DNA from: CADEED01 sp041395625
Lineage (GTDB): Bacteria; Pseudomonadota; Gammaproteobacteria; Steroidobacterales; Steroidobacteraceae
Direction of reading: 5' to 3'
DNA: 64,000 nucleotides
Assembly (NCBI GenBank): GCA_041395625.1
Contig: JAWLAE010000002.1
Coordinates: 1,054,001-1,118,000, forward strand
Shown: one piece after another, positions 38,704 through 46,520 of the stretch
Numbering within the stretch: position 1 is the first letter of the stretch
Layout of the letters: each line of letters opens with the position of its first letter
Translations under genes and position numbers: made by a program
Notes under the pieces: model-generated
Databases searched by the model: none
What the model saw: the letters and a program-made list of their open reading frames with translations, nothing else
What the model was told of the DNA's origin: nothing

Positions 38704-39776
38704 TGAACCGCACCGCTCTGCTCGCCTGTCTGATACTCGCTGCGCCGGCCCTGGCCGACGGCGAGTTCGCAGGCCGTGATCGCTTCGATCTCGAGCGACC
38801 GGACGTGCGGCAATGGGTCGAGCAGACGGCGAAAGAACAGGCCGTGCCGGCCGCCGACATCTATCGCATCCTGGCGCAGGCGGAGCCGCAGCCAAAAATC
38901 ATCGAACTGATGTCACGTCCAGCCGAGCGTGTCTCGCCTTGGTGGGAGTATCGCGCCCGTTTCCTCACCGAGCAGCGTATCCGTGAAGGCGCACAATTCT
39001 ACGTCGAACATCGCAGCCGGCTCGAACGCGCCACGGCAGACACTGGCGTGGCGGCGGAGTACATCGTCGCGATCATCGGGGTGGAAACGTTCTATGGCCG
39101 GATCACCGGTCGCCATCGGGTGCTCGACGCTCTGGCTACCCTGGCTTTCGATTACCCGCGACGCGCGGAGTTCTTCCAGAGTGAGCTGGCGAACTTTCTG
39201 CTGCTGACTCGTGAGGAAGCCATCGATCCTTTCACCGCTCTCGGTTCCTACGCCGGCGCCATGGGTGCCCCACAATTCATGCCATCGAGCTACCGGCGCT
39301 ATGCCGTCGACGGCAGCAACGACCAGCGGCGCGACCTGTTCGCCGACTGGGACGACGTCGTCGCCAGTGTCGCTAACTACTTCGCCGAGCACGGCTGGGA
39401 GCACGGCGGCAAAGTGCTGGTGGAAAGCACGGTGGAGCCCGATGCACCGATCATCGCCGATCCGCGCAATCTCAAACTGAACGAGACCGTCGATGGTCTG
39501 CGTGGCAAGGGCGTCAAGTTCGAGACGTCCTTGCCCGGCGATACCGCTGTGCTATTGATTCCGGCGGAACAACGTGACGGCCCGAGTTATCGCGTCGCCT
39601 TCAAGAATTTCGAAGTCATCACGCGCTACAACCGCAGTCTGCGCTATGCGATGGCGGTGCATGAGTTGGCACAAGCTATCGCCGCTCGCGTGCCACCTTC
39701 GACCGAGCCAGCACCACTACCGGTGCCGGCAGGCACGTCGGCCGCTGGACCGGCCGGCGCCGCCATGGCTCCCTGA
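38703..39776 (+). CDS. mltB: Membrane-bound or periplasmic lytic transglycosylase B
   Basis: 357 residues. A signal peptide (MNRTALLACLILAAPALA) lacks a Cys lipobox, so this version looks periplasmic rather than lipid-anchored. The catalytic Glu is in IIGVETFYGRITG. ASPA-like YAGAMGAPQFMPSSYRRYAVD and WDDVVASVANYFAEHGW are typical MltB blocks. It cleaves glycan strands to 1,6-anhydro products and so balances the synthases encoded upstream. Confidence 0.94.
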   Translation: MNRTALLACLILAAPALADGEFAGRDRFDLERPDVRQWVEQTAKEQAVPAADIYRILAQAEPQPKIIELMSRPAERVSPWWEYRARFLTEQRIREGAQFYVEHRSRLERATADTGVAAEYIVAIIGVETFYGRITGRHRVLDALATLAFDYPRRAEFFQSELANFLLLTREEAIDPFTALGSYAGAMGAPQFMPSSYRRYAVDGSNDQRRDLFADWDDVVASVANYFAEHGWEHGGKVLVESTVEPDAPIIADPRNLKLNETVDGLRGKGVKFETSLPGDTAVLLIPAEQRDGPSYRVAFKNFEVITRYNRSLRYAMAVHELAQAIAARVPPSTEPAPLPVPAGTSAAGPAGAAMAP

Positions 39777-39780
39777 CAAC

Positions 39781-40620
39781 ATGACGCGTCGCTGCCGCTG
39801 GGACGTCGTTCTATGTAGCGTCGGCATGAGCATGTTGCTCGCAGGCTGCGCTGTTTCACCGCAACGAGATACCACCCACTCCCAAAGCGGCAGCGCCGCT
39901 GTGAGCCCGCCACCCGACATCGCCGCGATCCCGGATGCCGTGCCGCGCGAAGAACCGCGCAGTCGCTACGGGAATCCGGCTTTCTACGAGGTATTCGGGC
40001 GTCGCTACCAGGTGATGGCGAGCGCCGATGGCTATGTCGAGACGGGTCTCGCGTCCTGGTACGGTCCAGGTTTCCATGCTGCCAACACCTCGAACGGTGA
40101 GGTGTACGACATGTATGCGATGACCGCAGCCCACAAGACCTTGCCTTTGCCTGCCTACGCGCGGGTCACGAATCTCGACAACGGCAGATCGGTGGTCGTG
40201 CGCGTGAACGATCGCGGTCCGTTCGTCGACGGCCGCATCATCGATCTTTCATATACGGCAGCGGCGAAGCTCGACATGATCCGCGCCGGAACGGCGCGTG
40301 TCGAAGTGCGCGTATTGCGCCCGGCTACTGCCGGCTCGGCACTGCCCGCACGCGCCCCTGCCGCAAGCACTCCCTCGCAGAGCACCGAGCCCCTGTTCAT
40401 CCAGGTAGGCGCATTCAGCGAGCTTGGCAACGCGCGCAATCTGCTGCAACGACTGACCGCGGCAGATTTCGAACTCGCCTCGATCCGCTCCAGCGCCACC
40501 GGTGCGCGTCCGCTGCACCGCGTGCACATCGGTCCACTGGGCAGCGTCGACGAGTACGATCGCGTCATGGCCCGGCTTGCCGAGCTGGGCGTCGCGGATG
40601 CGCGACTCGCCGGCGAGTAA
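39781..40620 (+). CDS. rlpA: RlpA septal lytic transglycosylase lipoprotein with SPOR domain
   Basis: 279 residues from ATG 39781, 4 bp after the mltB stop. Lipobox MLLAGC, then a double-psi barrel domain (about 90-180) with GLASWYGPGFHAANTSNGE and VRVNDRGPFVDGRIIDLSY. A Pro/Ala linker precedes a C-terminal SPOR domain (about 200-275; FIQVGAFSELGNARNLLQRL), which binds denuded glycan at division sites. It sits in the classic mrdB-rlpA-dacA order. Confidence 0.95.
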   Translation: MTRRCRWDVVLCSVGMSMLLAGCAVSPQRDTTHSQSGSAAVSPPPDIAAIPDAVPREEPRSRYGNPAFYEVFGRRYQVMASADGYVETGLASWYGPGFHAANTSNGEVYDMYAMTAAHKTLPLPAYARVTNLDNGRSVVVRVNDRGPFVDGRIIDLSYTAAAKLDMIRAGTARVEVRVLRPATAGSALPARAPAASTPSQSTEPLFIQVGAFSELGNARNLLQRLTAADFELASIRSSATGARPLHRVHIGPLGSVDEYDRVMARLAELGVADARLAGE

Positions 40621-40665
40621 CCAGCCACTGCGCTCGACTGCCGTGCGTCGCGCCGCCACTTTGCC

Positions 40666-40671
40666 TACAAT
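40666..40671 (+). promoter_or_regulatory. Possible -10 element before dacA
   Basis: TACAAT in the 109-bp rlpA-dacA gap, 59 bp before the dacA start, matches five of six bases of the sigma70 -10 consensus. The -35 position (GTGCGT) is weak, so this is only a candidate for separate dacA expression. Confidence 0.3.
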
Positions 40672-40729
40672 CGTGAGTCATTGGCGCGCCGACAACCGCC
40701 CTCCACCCGATCCCAGGAGATCGAACTAC

Positions 40730-41875
40730 ATGCTTTTTGCCTCCTCTATGCGCACTGGCGCCGTGATCGCGCTTGTTTTTCTCACTACCCTCGCGCACGC
40801 CGCGGTGCCCGTGCAGCCGCCACCGGCCATCGACACGCGTGCGCATATCCTGATGGATTTCCAGACTGGCAAAGTGCTGGCCGAGAGCAACGCGGATGCG
40901 CCCATGGAGCCCGCCAGCATCACCAAGCTGATGACCGCCTATGCCGCTTTCAAGGCGCTCGAAGAAGGTCGCCTGAAACTGACGGATCCGGTCACCATCA
41001 GCGAGCACGCCTGGCGGAGCGAAGGCTCGCGCAGTTTCGTGCAGGTTGGTACCCAGGTGCCACTCGAAGTACTGTTGAAAGGGATGATCGTGCAGTCGGG
41101 CAACGACGCGACGATCGCGGTGGCCGAGCGCGTCGGCGGTACCGAGCAGGCGTTTGCCGGAATCATGAATTCCTACGCCAAACAACTGGGCATGAAGAAC
41201 TCCAACTTCGAGAATTCGAGTGGTTTACCTGGGCCCCAGCACCGCATGAGCGCACGAGATATCGCTGTTTTGGCGCGTGCGATGATCGCCGAGTTTCCGG
41301 AGTATTACCGCTGGTACTCGCTGCGCGAGTTCGAATGGAACGGCATCAAGCAACAGAATCGTAACGGCCTGCTGGGTCGCGACCCCTCGGTGGACGGCAT
41401 CAAAACCGGCCACACCGAGTCTGCTGGCTACTGCCTCGCGACTTCGGCAGAGCGCAACGGCATGCGACTGATCAGCGTCGTGCTCGGCACCGCTTCGATG
41501 AAGGCGCGCGAAGATGCCAGTGCCGCACTGCTCAACTACGGCTATACGTTCTACGAGACCGTTGCACTGAAAAAGAAGGGTGAAGTCCTGCTGTCACCGC
41601 GCGTCTACAAAGGAGAGGTGGAAATGATCCCGGCAGTAGTTGCGCGTGACGTCTGGGCGACGGTGCCCCGCGGCAGTGCTGCAGCGCTGGTGACGACGAC
41701 CAGCGTGGACGAGCCATTGATTGCGCCGCTCGCTGCCGACCAGACCATTGGCCAGGTAACAATCAAGGATGATGCCTCGCTCGTCACAAGCGTTCCGCTA
41801 GTGCCGCAGAAGGCTGTCGCAGAAGGCGGCTGGTGGTCGCAATTGACCGATACCGTCGCGCTCTGGATGCGTTGA
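40730..41875 (+). CDS. dacA: D-alanyl-D-alanine carboxypeptidase (PBP5/6 family)
   Basis: 381 residues from ATG 40730, with AGGAGA 9 nt upstream. Signal peptide about 1-25 (ending AHAAVP). Serine-peptidase motifs: SITKLM (SxxK), SGND (SxN) and KTGHT (KTG). A beta-sandwich domain follows, and the C-terminal amphipathic helix WWSQLTDTVALWMR anchors it to the inner membrane. It trims the terminal D-Ala of pentapeptides. dat follows after 9 bp. Confidence 0.95.
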   Translation: MLFASSMRTGAVIALVFLTTLAHAAVPVQPPPAIDTRAHILMDFQTGKVLAESNADAPMEPASITKLMTAYAAFKALEEGRLKLTDPVTISEHAWRSEGSRSFVQVGTQVPLEVLLKGMIVQSGNDATIAVAERVGGTEQAFAGIMNSYAKQLGMKNSNFENSSGLPGPQHRMSARDIAVLARAMIAEFPEYYRWYSLREFEWNGIKQQNRNGLLGRDPSVDGIKTGHTESAGYCLATSAERNGMRLISVVLGTASMKAREDASAALLNYGYTFYETVALKKKGEVLLSPRVYKGEVEMIPAVVARDVWATVPRGSAAALVTTTSVDEPLIAPLAADQTIGQVTIKDDASLVTSVPLVPQKAVAEGGWWSQLTDTVALWMR

Positions 41876-41884
41876 GCGGCCGCC

Positions 41885-42757
41885 GTGGGGGAACCGCTGC
41901 CGATCTGCTATCTGAACGGCGAGTTCGTGGCACTACGCGACGCGCGAATCTCACCGCTCGACCGCGGCTTTCTGTACGCTGACGGTGCCTACGAGGTCAC
42001 GCCTGTTTACGATGGCCGGCCATTCCGTTTTGCGCAGCATCACGCACGCCTCAGGCGCAGCCTCGATGCAATTCGTATGAACGACCCGCTGAGCGGCGAT
42101 CAGTGGCGGGCGCTATATAGTGAATTGATTGGCCGCAACGGCGGTGGTGACCAGTACATCTATGTGCAGGTAACCCGTGGTGCCGAGTTTGGTCGCAACC
42201 ATGCACCACTGCCCGACGTGCCGCGCACGGTGTTTGCGTTTGCGGCACCCTGGCCTGCGCTCTCGCCGACCGTGCTGCGCGCGGGCATCGCCGGAATAAC
42301 TGCCAAGGACACGCGCTGGGCACGTTGCGACATCAAGTCTGTGTCGCTGCTGGCGAACGTGCTGCTGCGGCAGCTTGCGGTCGACGCGGACGCAGGTGAA
42401 ACGATATTGCTGCGCGACGGTGAACTGACCGACGCCTCTGCGTCCAGCGTCCACGTGGTCATCGACGGCGAGCTGCGCACGCCACCCAACTCCGCGCGCC
42501 TGCTGCCCGGCACTACGCGCAGCGTGATGGAAGAACTCGCCGCAGCGACCGGCGTACCGCACCGCTCGGTGCGCATCACGGAAGCCGAACTGCGGAGTGC
42601 GGATGAGATCTTGTTAGGCGCTGCCACGCGCGAATTGCAAGCTATCACGACGCTCGACGGTACGCCGGTCGGCACCGGCACACCGGGGCCGGTGTGGCGG
42701 CAGTTGTACGATGCCTACCAGGATTACAAGCAGCGCGTTGCCACCACGCCCTGGTGA
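41885..42757 (+). CDS. dat: D-alanine aminotransferase-like PLP enzyme
   Basis: 290 residues with a GTG start, fold type IV (branched-chain/D-amino acid aminotransferase family). The PLP Lys is in CDIKSVSLLANVLL. The start CYLNGEFVALRDARISPLDRGFLYADGAYEV and GELTDASASSVHVV are typical, and LLPGTTRSVMEEL contacts the cofactor phosphate. Next to dacA it may recycle or supply D-alanine. In related genomes dat is usually followed by ybeD and lipB; here the neighbour is a repeat and about 3.1 kb of other genes. A 4-amino-4-deoxychorismate lyase is a less likely alternative. Confidence 0.88.
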   Translation: MGEPLPICYLNGEFVALRDARISPLDRGFLYADGAYEVTPVYDGRPFRFAQHHARLRRSLDAIRMNDPLSGDQWRALYSELIGRNGGGDQYIYVQVTRGAEFGRNHAPLPDVPRTVFAFAAPWPALSPTVLRAGIAGITAKDTRWARCDIKSVSLLANVLLRQLAVDADAGETILLRDGELTDASASSVHVVIDGELRTPPNSARLLPGTTRSVMEELAAATGVPHRSVRITEAELRSADEILLGAATRELQAITTLDGTPVGTGTPGPVWRQLYDAYQDYKQRVATTPW

Positions 42758-42807
42758 TACAACGCCAACGTCGTACGTTCGAACTATCGAGCCACACAGT
42801 CAATATG

Positions 42808-43022
42808 GTTCCAACCTTCGCGTGGAGAGCGCCGTCTCCCGGTCGCGGGGCGCTCCTGTTCAGTTATCAGCATCACTGCTTCGCAGGGGGAAGATGCGTC
42901 CCGCGTCCGGGAGCGGGACCGCCGAGAATCGCGAAGCGATTCTCGAAGCGCGCTCGACCCGCGAAGGTTGGAACTGTATTGGCTGTGTGGCGGTCCCGGG
43001 AGACGGCGCTCTCCACGTGAAG
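42808..43022. repeat. Structured intergenic repeat, copy A, with nested inverted repeats
   Basis: A perfect 22-bp inverted repeat (42821-42842 with 42996-43017) and a perfect 15-bp one (42808-42822 with 42960-42974) nest in this element. A short hairpin GAGAATCGC-gaa-GCGATTCTC lies at about 42924-42944. Positions 42817-42967 recur in the same orientation at 46051-46199 with high similarity. The element occupies most of the 336-bp gap between dat and the next gene; nothing else is seen there. Confidence 0.88.
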
Positions 43023-43093
43023 TTTGGCAGCGTCTCGGCTGCGCGGCGAATGTGCGTTACCCTGCAGCGTCGTGCCGTTAGGAGGTGGAAGCG

Positions 43094-43474
43094 ATGCCAA
43101 TCCCGTGGATGACCGTGCTCAAGGTAGTGCCGTGGACAGATGTGATCCGCACTGCACCGCAGGTAGTCGAAGCTGCCAGAAAACTCTGGGGCACGGTCAG
43201 CAAGAACTCGCAGCCACCGCCGGGCAGCGCTGTTGCGCCGCTCGACACGCCAGACATCTCCAGACTCGACGAGCGACTCGCAGCCCAGGAGTCCATCGCA
43301 GCCGACCTGCATGTGCAGATGCTTGCCTCATCCGAGCTGATCAAGACACTGGCGGATCAGAACAGCATGTTGATCGCGCGGGTCGACACGCATCGTCGCC
43401 GCATCGCGTGGCTCATCACAGCGACGGGCGTCCTGGCAGTTGGTTTAGTCTGGCTGGCAGTGCTCGGCCAGTGA
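43094..43474 (+). CDS. Small protein with coiled coil and C-terminal membrane helix
   Basis: 126 residues from ATG 43094, supported by GGAGG 8 nt upstream. An N-terminal segment rich in Trp and Val is followed by a helical, probably coiled-coil region (about 55-95) and a tail membrane helix (about 103-124, ending LAVLGQ). No family recognised. It begins about 70 bp after repeat copy A and is inside the block separating dat from ybeD. Confidence 0.65.
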   Translation: MPIPWMTVLKVVPWTDVIRTAPQVVEAARKLWGTVSKNSQPPPGSAVAPLDTPDISRLDERLAAQESIAADLHVQMLASSELIKTLADQNSMLIARVDTHRRRIAWLITATGVLAVGLVWLAVLGQ

Positions 43475-43484
43475 GAGTTGCTCA

Positions 43485-43661
43485 ATGAGCGAGCATGGTT
43501 CCGACGTCACGTCCGGTGTTGAGCCCGGCTCGTCCGCGGCACCGCCGCTTGTCCCAGACGATCCCTACGCGCAACTCGACGATCTCACGTGCGTCATCGA
43601 GGCCTTGTGCCCGATTTGGCCACATCGGCCTGTCACGACGATAACCGTGTTCTTACTCTGA
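43485..43661 (+). CDS. Possible 58-residue protein
   Basis: ATG 43485 begins 10 bp after the preceding stop and opens a 58-codon frame: an acidic, Pro/Ser-rich first half (SGVEPGSSAAPPLVPDDPYA) and then a Cys/Trp-containing stretch (LTCVIEALCPIWPHRP). The upstream GAGAG is a weak ribosome-binding site. The composition is protein-like and I have a vague impression of similar short proteins in Xanthomonadales, so I list it with caution. Confidence 0.4.
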   Translation: MSEHGSDVTSGVEPGSSAAPPLVPDDPYAQLDDLTCVIEALCPIWPHRPVTTITVFLL

Positions 43662-43715
43662 GATCCCAGATCTCGCGCCCGCTCCCGTCCTCGCCAGCCG
43701 CGACATCGTCAGTAT

Positions 43716-44285
43716 TCAGCCCGCGAGTCGCGTAAAGCGCTGACGATTGCCCGGTTTCCAGGTCTTGCCGCCGTCCTCGGTGTACTCCATTCTCGATTCG
43801 AAGGCGTTCGCCGACACACTCGAGCGGGTGAACCGCAGCCTGCCCTTGCCGCCGTTTGCCGTCGCGAATTCCTGTGACAACCGCTGCTCACCACCCAGCG
43901 GTCCAGACATCACCCACAACATCCCGTCGGCACCGACTGAAACCATTTCGATCTTCGACTGCTTGCCGTTGATGTAGAACAGAATGCCGGCCGTCTGTTG
44001 CAACTCCGGTATGTCGCTCCGACCGGCCACCACCCGATCGCGCACGACCCACGCGAACTCGTACGTCCCGGCGACGGATTTCGCCACTGAGCCGTCTTCG
44101 TTCAGAAACTCGGTCTGAACCGACCAGCGTCCAATCGAATCACGCAATTGCTGCACCGAATGCGCGAGTGCATCGTCGCTTACTCCGCCAGCGGCAAGCG
44201 AGTCCTGCACGAACGGCGCCGCGGCAATGAGCAATAGAAGCCCGATGACTCTGGGGCCGCACCGCACTGGATGAGCTAGTGCCAC
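43716..44285 (-). CDS. Exported DUF1579-like protein
   Basis: 189 residues with a signal peptide (about 10-32, ending SLAAGG). The rest is beta-rich with pattern WSVQTEFLNEDG, GTYEFAWVVRDRVV and RMEYTEDGGKTWKPGNRQRF, which resembles DUF1579/lipocalin-like proteins. Function unknown. Its start overlaps the upstream DUF1761 gene by 10 bp, so it is the last gene of the TetR-led operon. Confidence 0.7.
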   Translation of the reverse strand: MALAHPVRCGPRVIGLLLLIAAAPFVQDSLAAGGVSDDALAHSVQQLRDSIGRWSVQTEFLNEDGSVAKSVAGTYEFAWVVRDRVVAGRSDIPELQQTAGILFYINGKQSKIEMVSVGADGMLWVMSGPLGGEQRLSQEFATANGGKGRLRFTRSSVSANAFESRMEYTEDGGKTWKPGNRQRFTRLAG

Positions 44286-44674
44286 AGCCCTAACACCGCG
44301 CCGATGACCGTGAACTGTGTGGCATGATAACCCCCGTCAATGAACCAAAGCTTCAGGCTGCGGCGTGCAAACAAATAGTTGATACCGAAACTCGCCGCCA
44401 CCCAGAACACGCCTGCGGCGAATCCGGCACCCGTTGCGAACCCGAACGCTGGCTTTGCCCCGAGGAACATGGCGAACACCATCGCGGCGACTACACTGAG
44501 TATTAGAGAGCCGCCGAGAATAACAGTCATGTTCCCGGCGGCAACCTGCGCATCATCGAGACCTACCTCCCGCTGCCACGCCTTGCCGAACAGCAGCGCT
44601 GAATACCACAGTGCACCGACCACCCAGCTGGCAACTCCGGCCGCTACCGCAGCCCACCAATTGATGCCTTCCAT
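44276..44674 (-). CDS. DUF1761 membrane protein
   Basis: 132 residues, four membrane helices (about 8-28, 52-72, 78-98, 110-130), opening with INWWAAVAAGVASWVVGALWYS, a pattern typical of DUF1761. Function of the family is unknown. It lies 28 bp downstream of the SRPBCC gene in the same operon. Confidence 0.8.
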   Translation of the reverse strand: MEGINWWAAVAAGVASWVVGALWYSALLFGKAWQREVGLDDAQVAAGNMTVILGGSLILSVVAAMVFAMFLGAKPAFGFATGAGFAAGVFWVAASFGINYLFARRSLKLWFIDGGYHATQFTVIGAVLGLWH

Positions 44675-44702
44675 TGTTCACCCCTTGCCTTGTTAGTGTA
44701 TT

Positions 44703-45314
44703 CTAGTGATCATCGGGAATATCTTTCGCGCCGGTGCGTGGCGGCTTCTCCAGCAGCTTGCGCCAGTCGACCGGCCCGGTCTCGAACCTGCGTACGAGCT
44801 GCGTCAGAGTCCACCGATTGGCTTCGCGAAACATCTGCAAGAGCTGCTCGTGGCGCGGGTCGGCTCGGTAGCCCATGCCATACATGCGAATTCGGGTGTT
44901 CACTGCATCAATCGCCTCGAACTCAACCACGGAAAACAACTCCGGCAGCAATTCCGGGTACGGAAAGTTGGGCGGTGCATCGGTGGCCTGCAAGGCAAGC
45001 ATCCGTTGCGGCACATAGGCGAGAATGTGATTCTTGATGTTGCCCGCGTCCCCGGCGGACGCAGTGAGTTGGTAGCTCGACTCGATGACGCCGCCGACCC
45101 GCAGGTCAACCCGAGCGAACGGCGCTGCCCAGCTCTGAAACCCCTCGTCAGTCGTGAACGCGTCCCAGACCCGTGCAATCGCCGCCGGCACCTGCACCTC
45201 GTGTATCAGCACGCGACTGCCGTCGGGCTGGGCCTCTACCCTCGCATCCACCAATGGCTTGCCGGCCTGCGCCAAAGCTGCGATGAGTATCGCAAACAAC
45301 AATAGCCCTTTCAT
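44703..45314 (-). CDS. Exported SRPBCC (AHSA1-like) ligand-binding protein
   Basis: 203 residues. A short signal peptide (MKGLLLFAILIAALAQAG) precedes a START/AHSA1-like domain: PAAIARVWDAFTTDEGFQSW and FARVDLRVGGVIESSY are typical. These domains bind hydrophobic ligands. An exported version is less common than the cytoplasmic form. Its start overlaps the tetR-type stop by 4 bp (ATGA), so it is translationally coupled to the regulator. Confidence 0.82.
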   Translation of the reverse strand: MKGLLLFAILIAALAQAGKPLVDARVEAQPDGSRVLIHEVQVPAAIARVWDAFTTDEGFQSWAAPFARVDLRVGGVIESSYQLTASAGDAGNIKNHILAYVPQRMLALQATDAPPNFPYPELLPELFSVVEFEAIDAVNTRIRMYGMGYRADPRHEQLLQMFREANRWTLTQLVRRFETGPVDWRKLLEKPPRTGAKDIPDDH

Positions 45315-45955
45315 CGCGAGCTCCTGCGTGCCTTTGGGGATCGGCGTATCGCGCTCGACCTGCTGTTATCCGTTAGCAGCTGATCGACGTATGCGCGCAG
45401 CTGCGCCACACTGCGATCGAAATACTGAATATCGCGGTACGTTCGGGTGAGCATCACTGCACCCTCCATCGTCGTGAGCACGAACTCGGCCAGCTCCCGT
45501 CGTGCGAGATTCGCTGGTAGTCGATCCGCAACCTCAGCCAGGCAACCGTCGATCGCGTCTGTCCAGGCCGTAAAGTTGGCGGCCAGCCGTTCGCGCACCG
45601 GCGGATCCGGCTCATGCAGCTCGAGCGCGAGGCTGCCAATGGGACAGCCATACAGGCACTCGCTCTGCACCAGCAGTTCACGGTAGCAACCGAGCAGCGC
45701 AAAGATCTTTTCGATTGGATCCGACAGAGGCTGCCACACCGGTTCGAGCAGCATCGCCCAAATGCCTTCGTGGTAGGCATCGAGCACCGCGATCAGCACG
45801 TCCTGCTTGCCTGGAAAGAAGTGATACAGGCTGCCGCTATTGACACCGGCGCGCCCAAGTATGTCGGCCACGCTGGTCGAGCCATAGCCCTTCTCGCCGA
45901 AGAGCTCCATCGCCGCATACACAATGCGCCCGCGAGTGTCTGGGTTGCCTTGCAT
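45311..45955 (-). CDS. TetR-family transcriptional regulator
   Basis: 214 residues from ATG 45955 (MQGNPDTRGRIVYAAMELFG). A start at 45979 is also open but would lie inside the palindromic operator, so the shorter form is preferred. The helix-turn-helix is SVADILGRAGVNSGSLYHFF. The C-terminal ligand domain resembles regulators with a YcdC/AcrR-type fold. It probably represses itself and the three genes behind it (SRPBCC, DUF1761, DUF1579-like). Inducer unknown. Confidence 0.9.
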   Translation of the reverse strand: MQGNPDTRGRIVYAAMELFGEKGYGSTSVADILGRAGVNSGSLYHFFPGKQDVLIAVLDAYHEGIWAMLLEPVWQPLSDPIEKIFALLGCYRELLVQSECLYGCPIGSLALELHEPDPPVRERLAANFTAWTDAIDGCLAEVADRLPANLARRELAEFVLTTMEGAVMLTRTYRDIQYFDRSVAQLRAYVDQLLTDNSRSSAIRRSPKARRSSR

Positions 45956-45962
45956 TGAACTA

Positions 45963-45984
45963 CTTGATTGAACGTTCAATCAAG
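45963..45984. promoter_or_regulatory. Perfect 22-bp palindromic TetR operator
   Basis: CTTGATTGAAC is followed directly by its exact reverse complement, 8 bp upstream of the TetR start codon. The core TTGAACGTTCAA is a familiar type of TetR-family operator (similar to BetI-class sites). It is almost certainly the autoregulatory site of this operon. Confidence 0.85.
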
Positions 45985-46050
45985 ATACTGCCGGGTAGCT
46001 ATGCTGTCAAGTCAAGACTGGCCGCTGCGCCATCGATGGGGCCGCCCACG

Positions 46051-46199
46051 TTCGCGTGGAGAGTGCCGTCTCCCGGGCACGGGCGTTCCTGTTCCACTAT
46101 CGGCCTAACTGCTTGGCAGGGGGAAGATGCGCCCCGCGTCCGGGAGCGGGACCGCCGAAAATCGCGTAGCGATTTTCGAAGCGCGCTCGACCCGAAAGG
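46051..46199. repeat. Structured intergenic repeat, copy B
   Basis: Same orientation and mostly identical to 42817-42967, with a few small gaps in the middle. The inner hairpin is GAAAATCGC-gta-GCGATTTTC at about 46157-46177, changed on both arms relative to copy A so that pairing is kept. The outer 22-bp inverted repeat of copy A has no partner here. The gap 45985-46250 holds only this element and the ybeD leader. Confidence 0.88.
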
Positions 46200-46250
46200 G
46201 CGCTGACGAGCCCGCACGGTCGCGCACACCGGTCGGTGTACAATCGCATC

Positions 46251-46520
46251 GTGAGCTCCGACGACCAAGCTTTGCTGACATTCCCGACCGAATACCCCAT
46301 CAAGGTAGTCGGTCGGCGCAGCAATGGTCTGCGGTCACGGATCGATGCCATCGTCGCGTCGCACGCGCCGGATTTCGACCTGGCGTCTGCGACCGAGCGC
46401 GACAGTAGTCAGGCGAGTTTCGTGTCGATCACTTACACGATTCGGGCGACGAGCCGCGAACAGGTGATCGCCCTCGCCAATGCGCTGCAGGCGAGTGACG
46501 ACGTCATCATGCTGATTTAG
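46251..46520 (+). CDS. ybeD: YbeD-family (DUF493) protein
   Basis: 89 residues from GTG 46251 (GTG 46236 is an alternative). LLTFPTEYPIKVVGRRSNG and VSITYTIRATSREQVIALANAL are the typical YbeD blocks; the family has an ACT-like fold and is suggested to act as a regulator near lipB. TACAAT at 46239-46244 is a possible -10 element just before the start, which would give a nearly leaderless transcript. lipB, its usual neighbour, is not in the window. The stop overlaps the convergent methyltransferase by 4 bp. Confidence 0.9.
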   Translation: MSSDDQALLTFPTEYPIKVVGRRSNGLRSRIDAIVASHAPDFDLASATERDSSQASFVSITYTIRATSREQVIALANALQASDDVIMLI

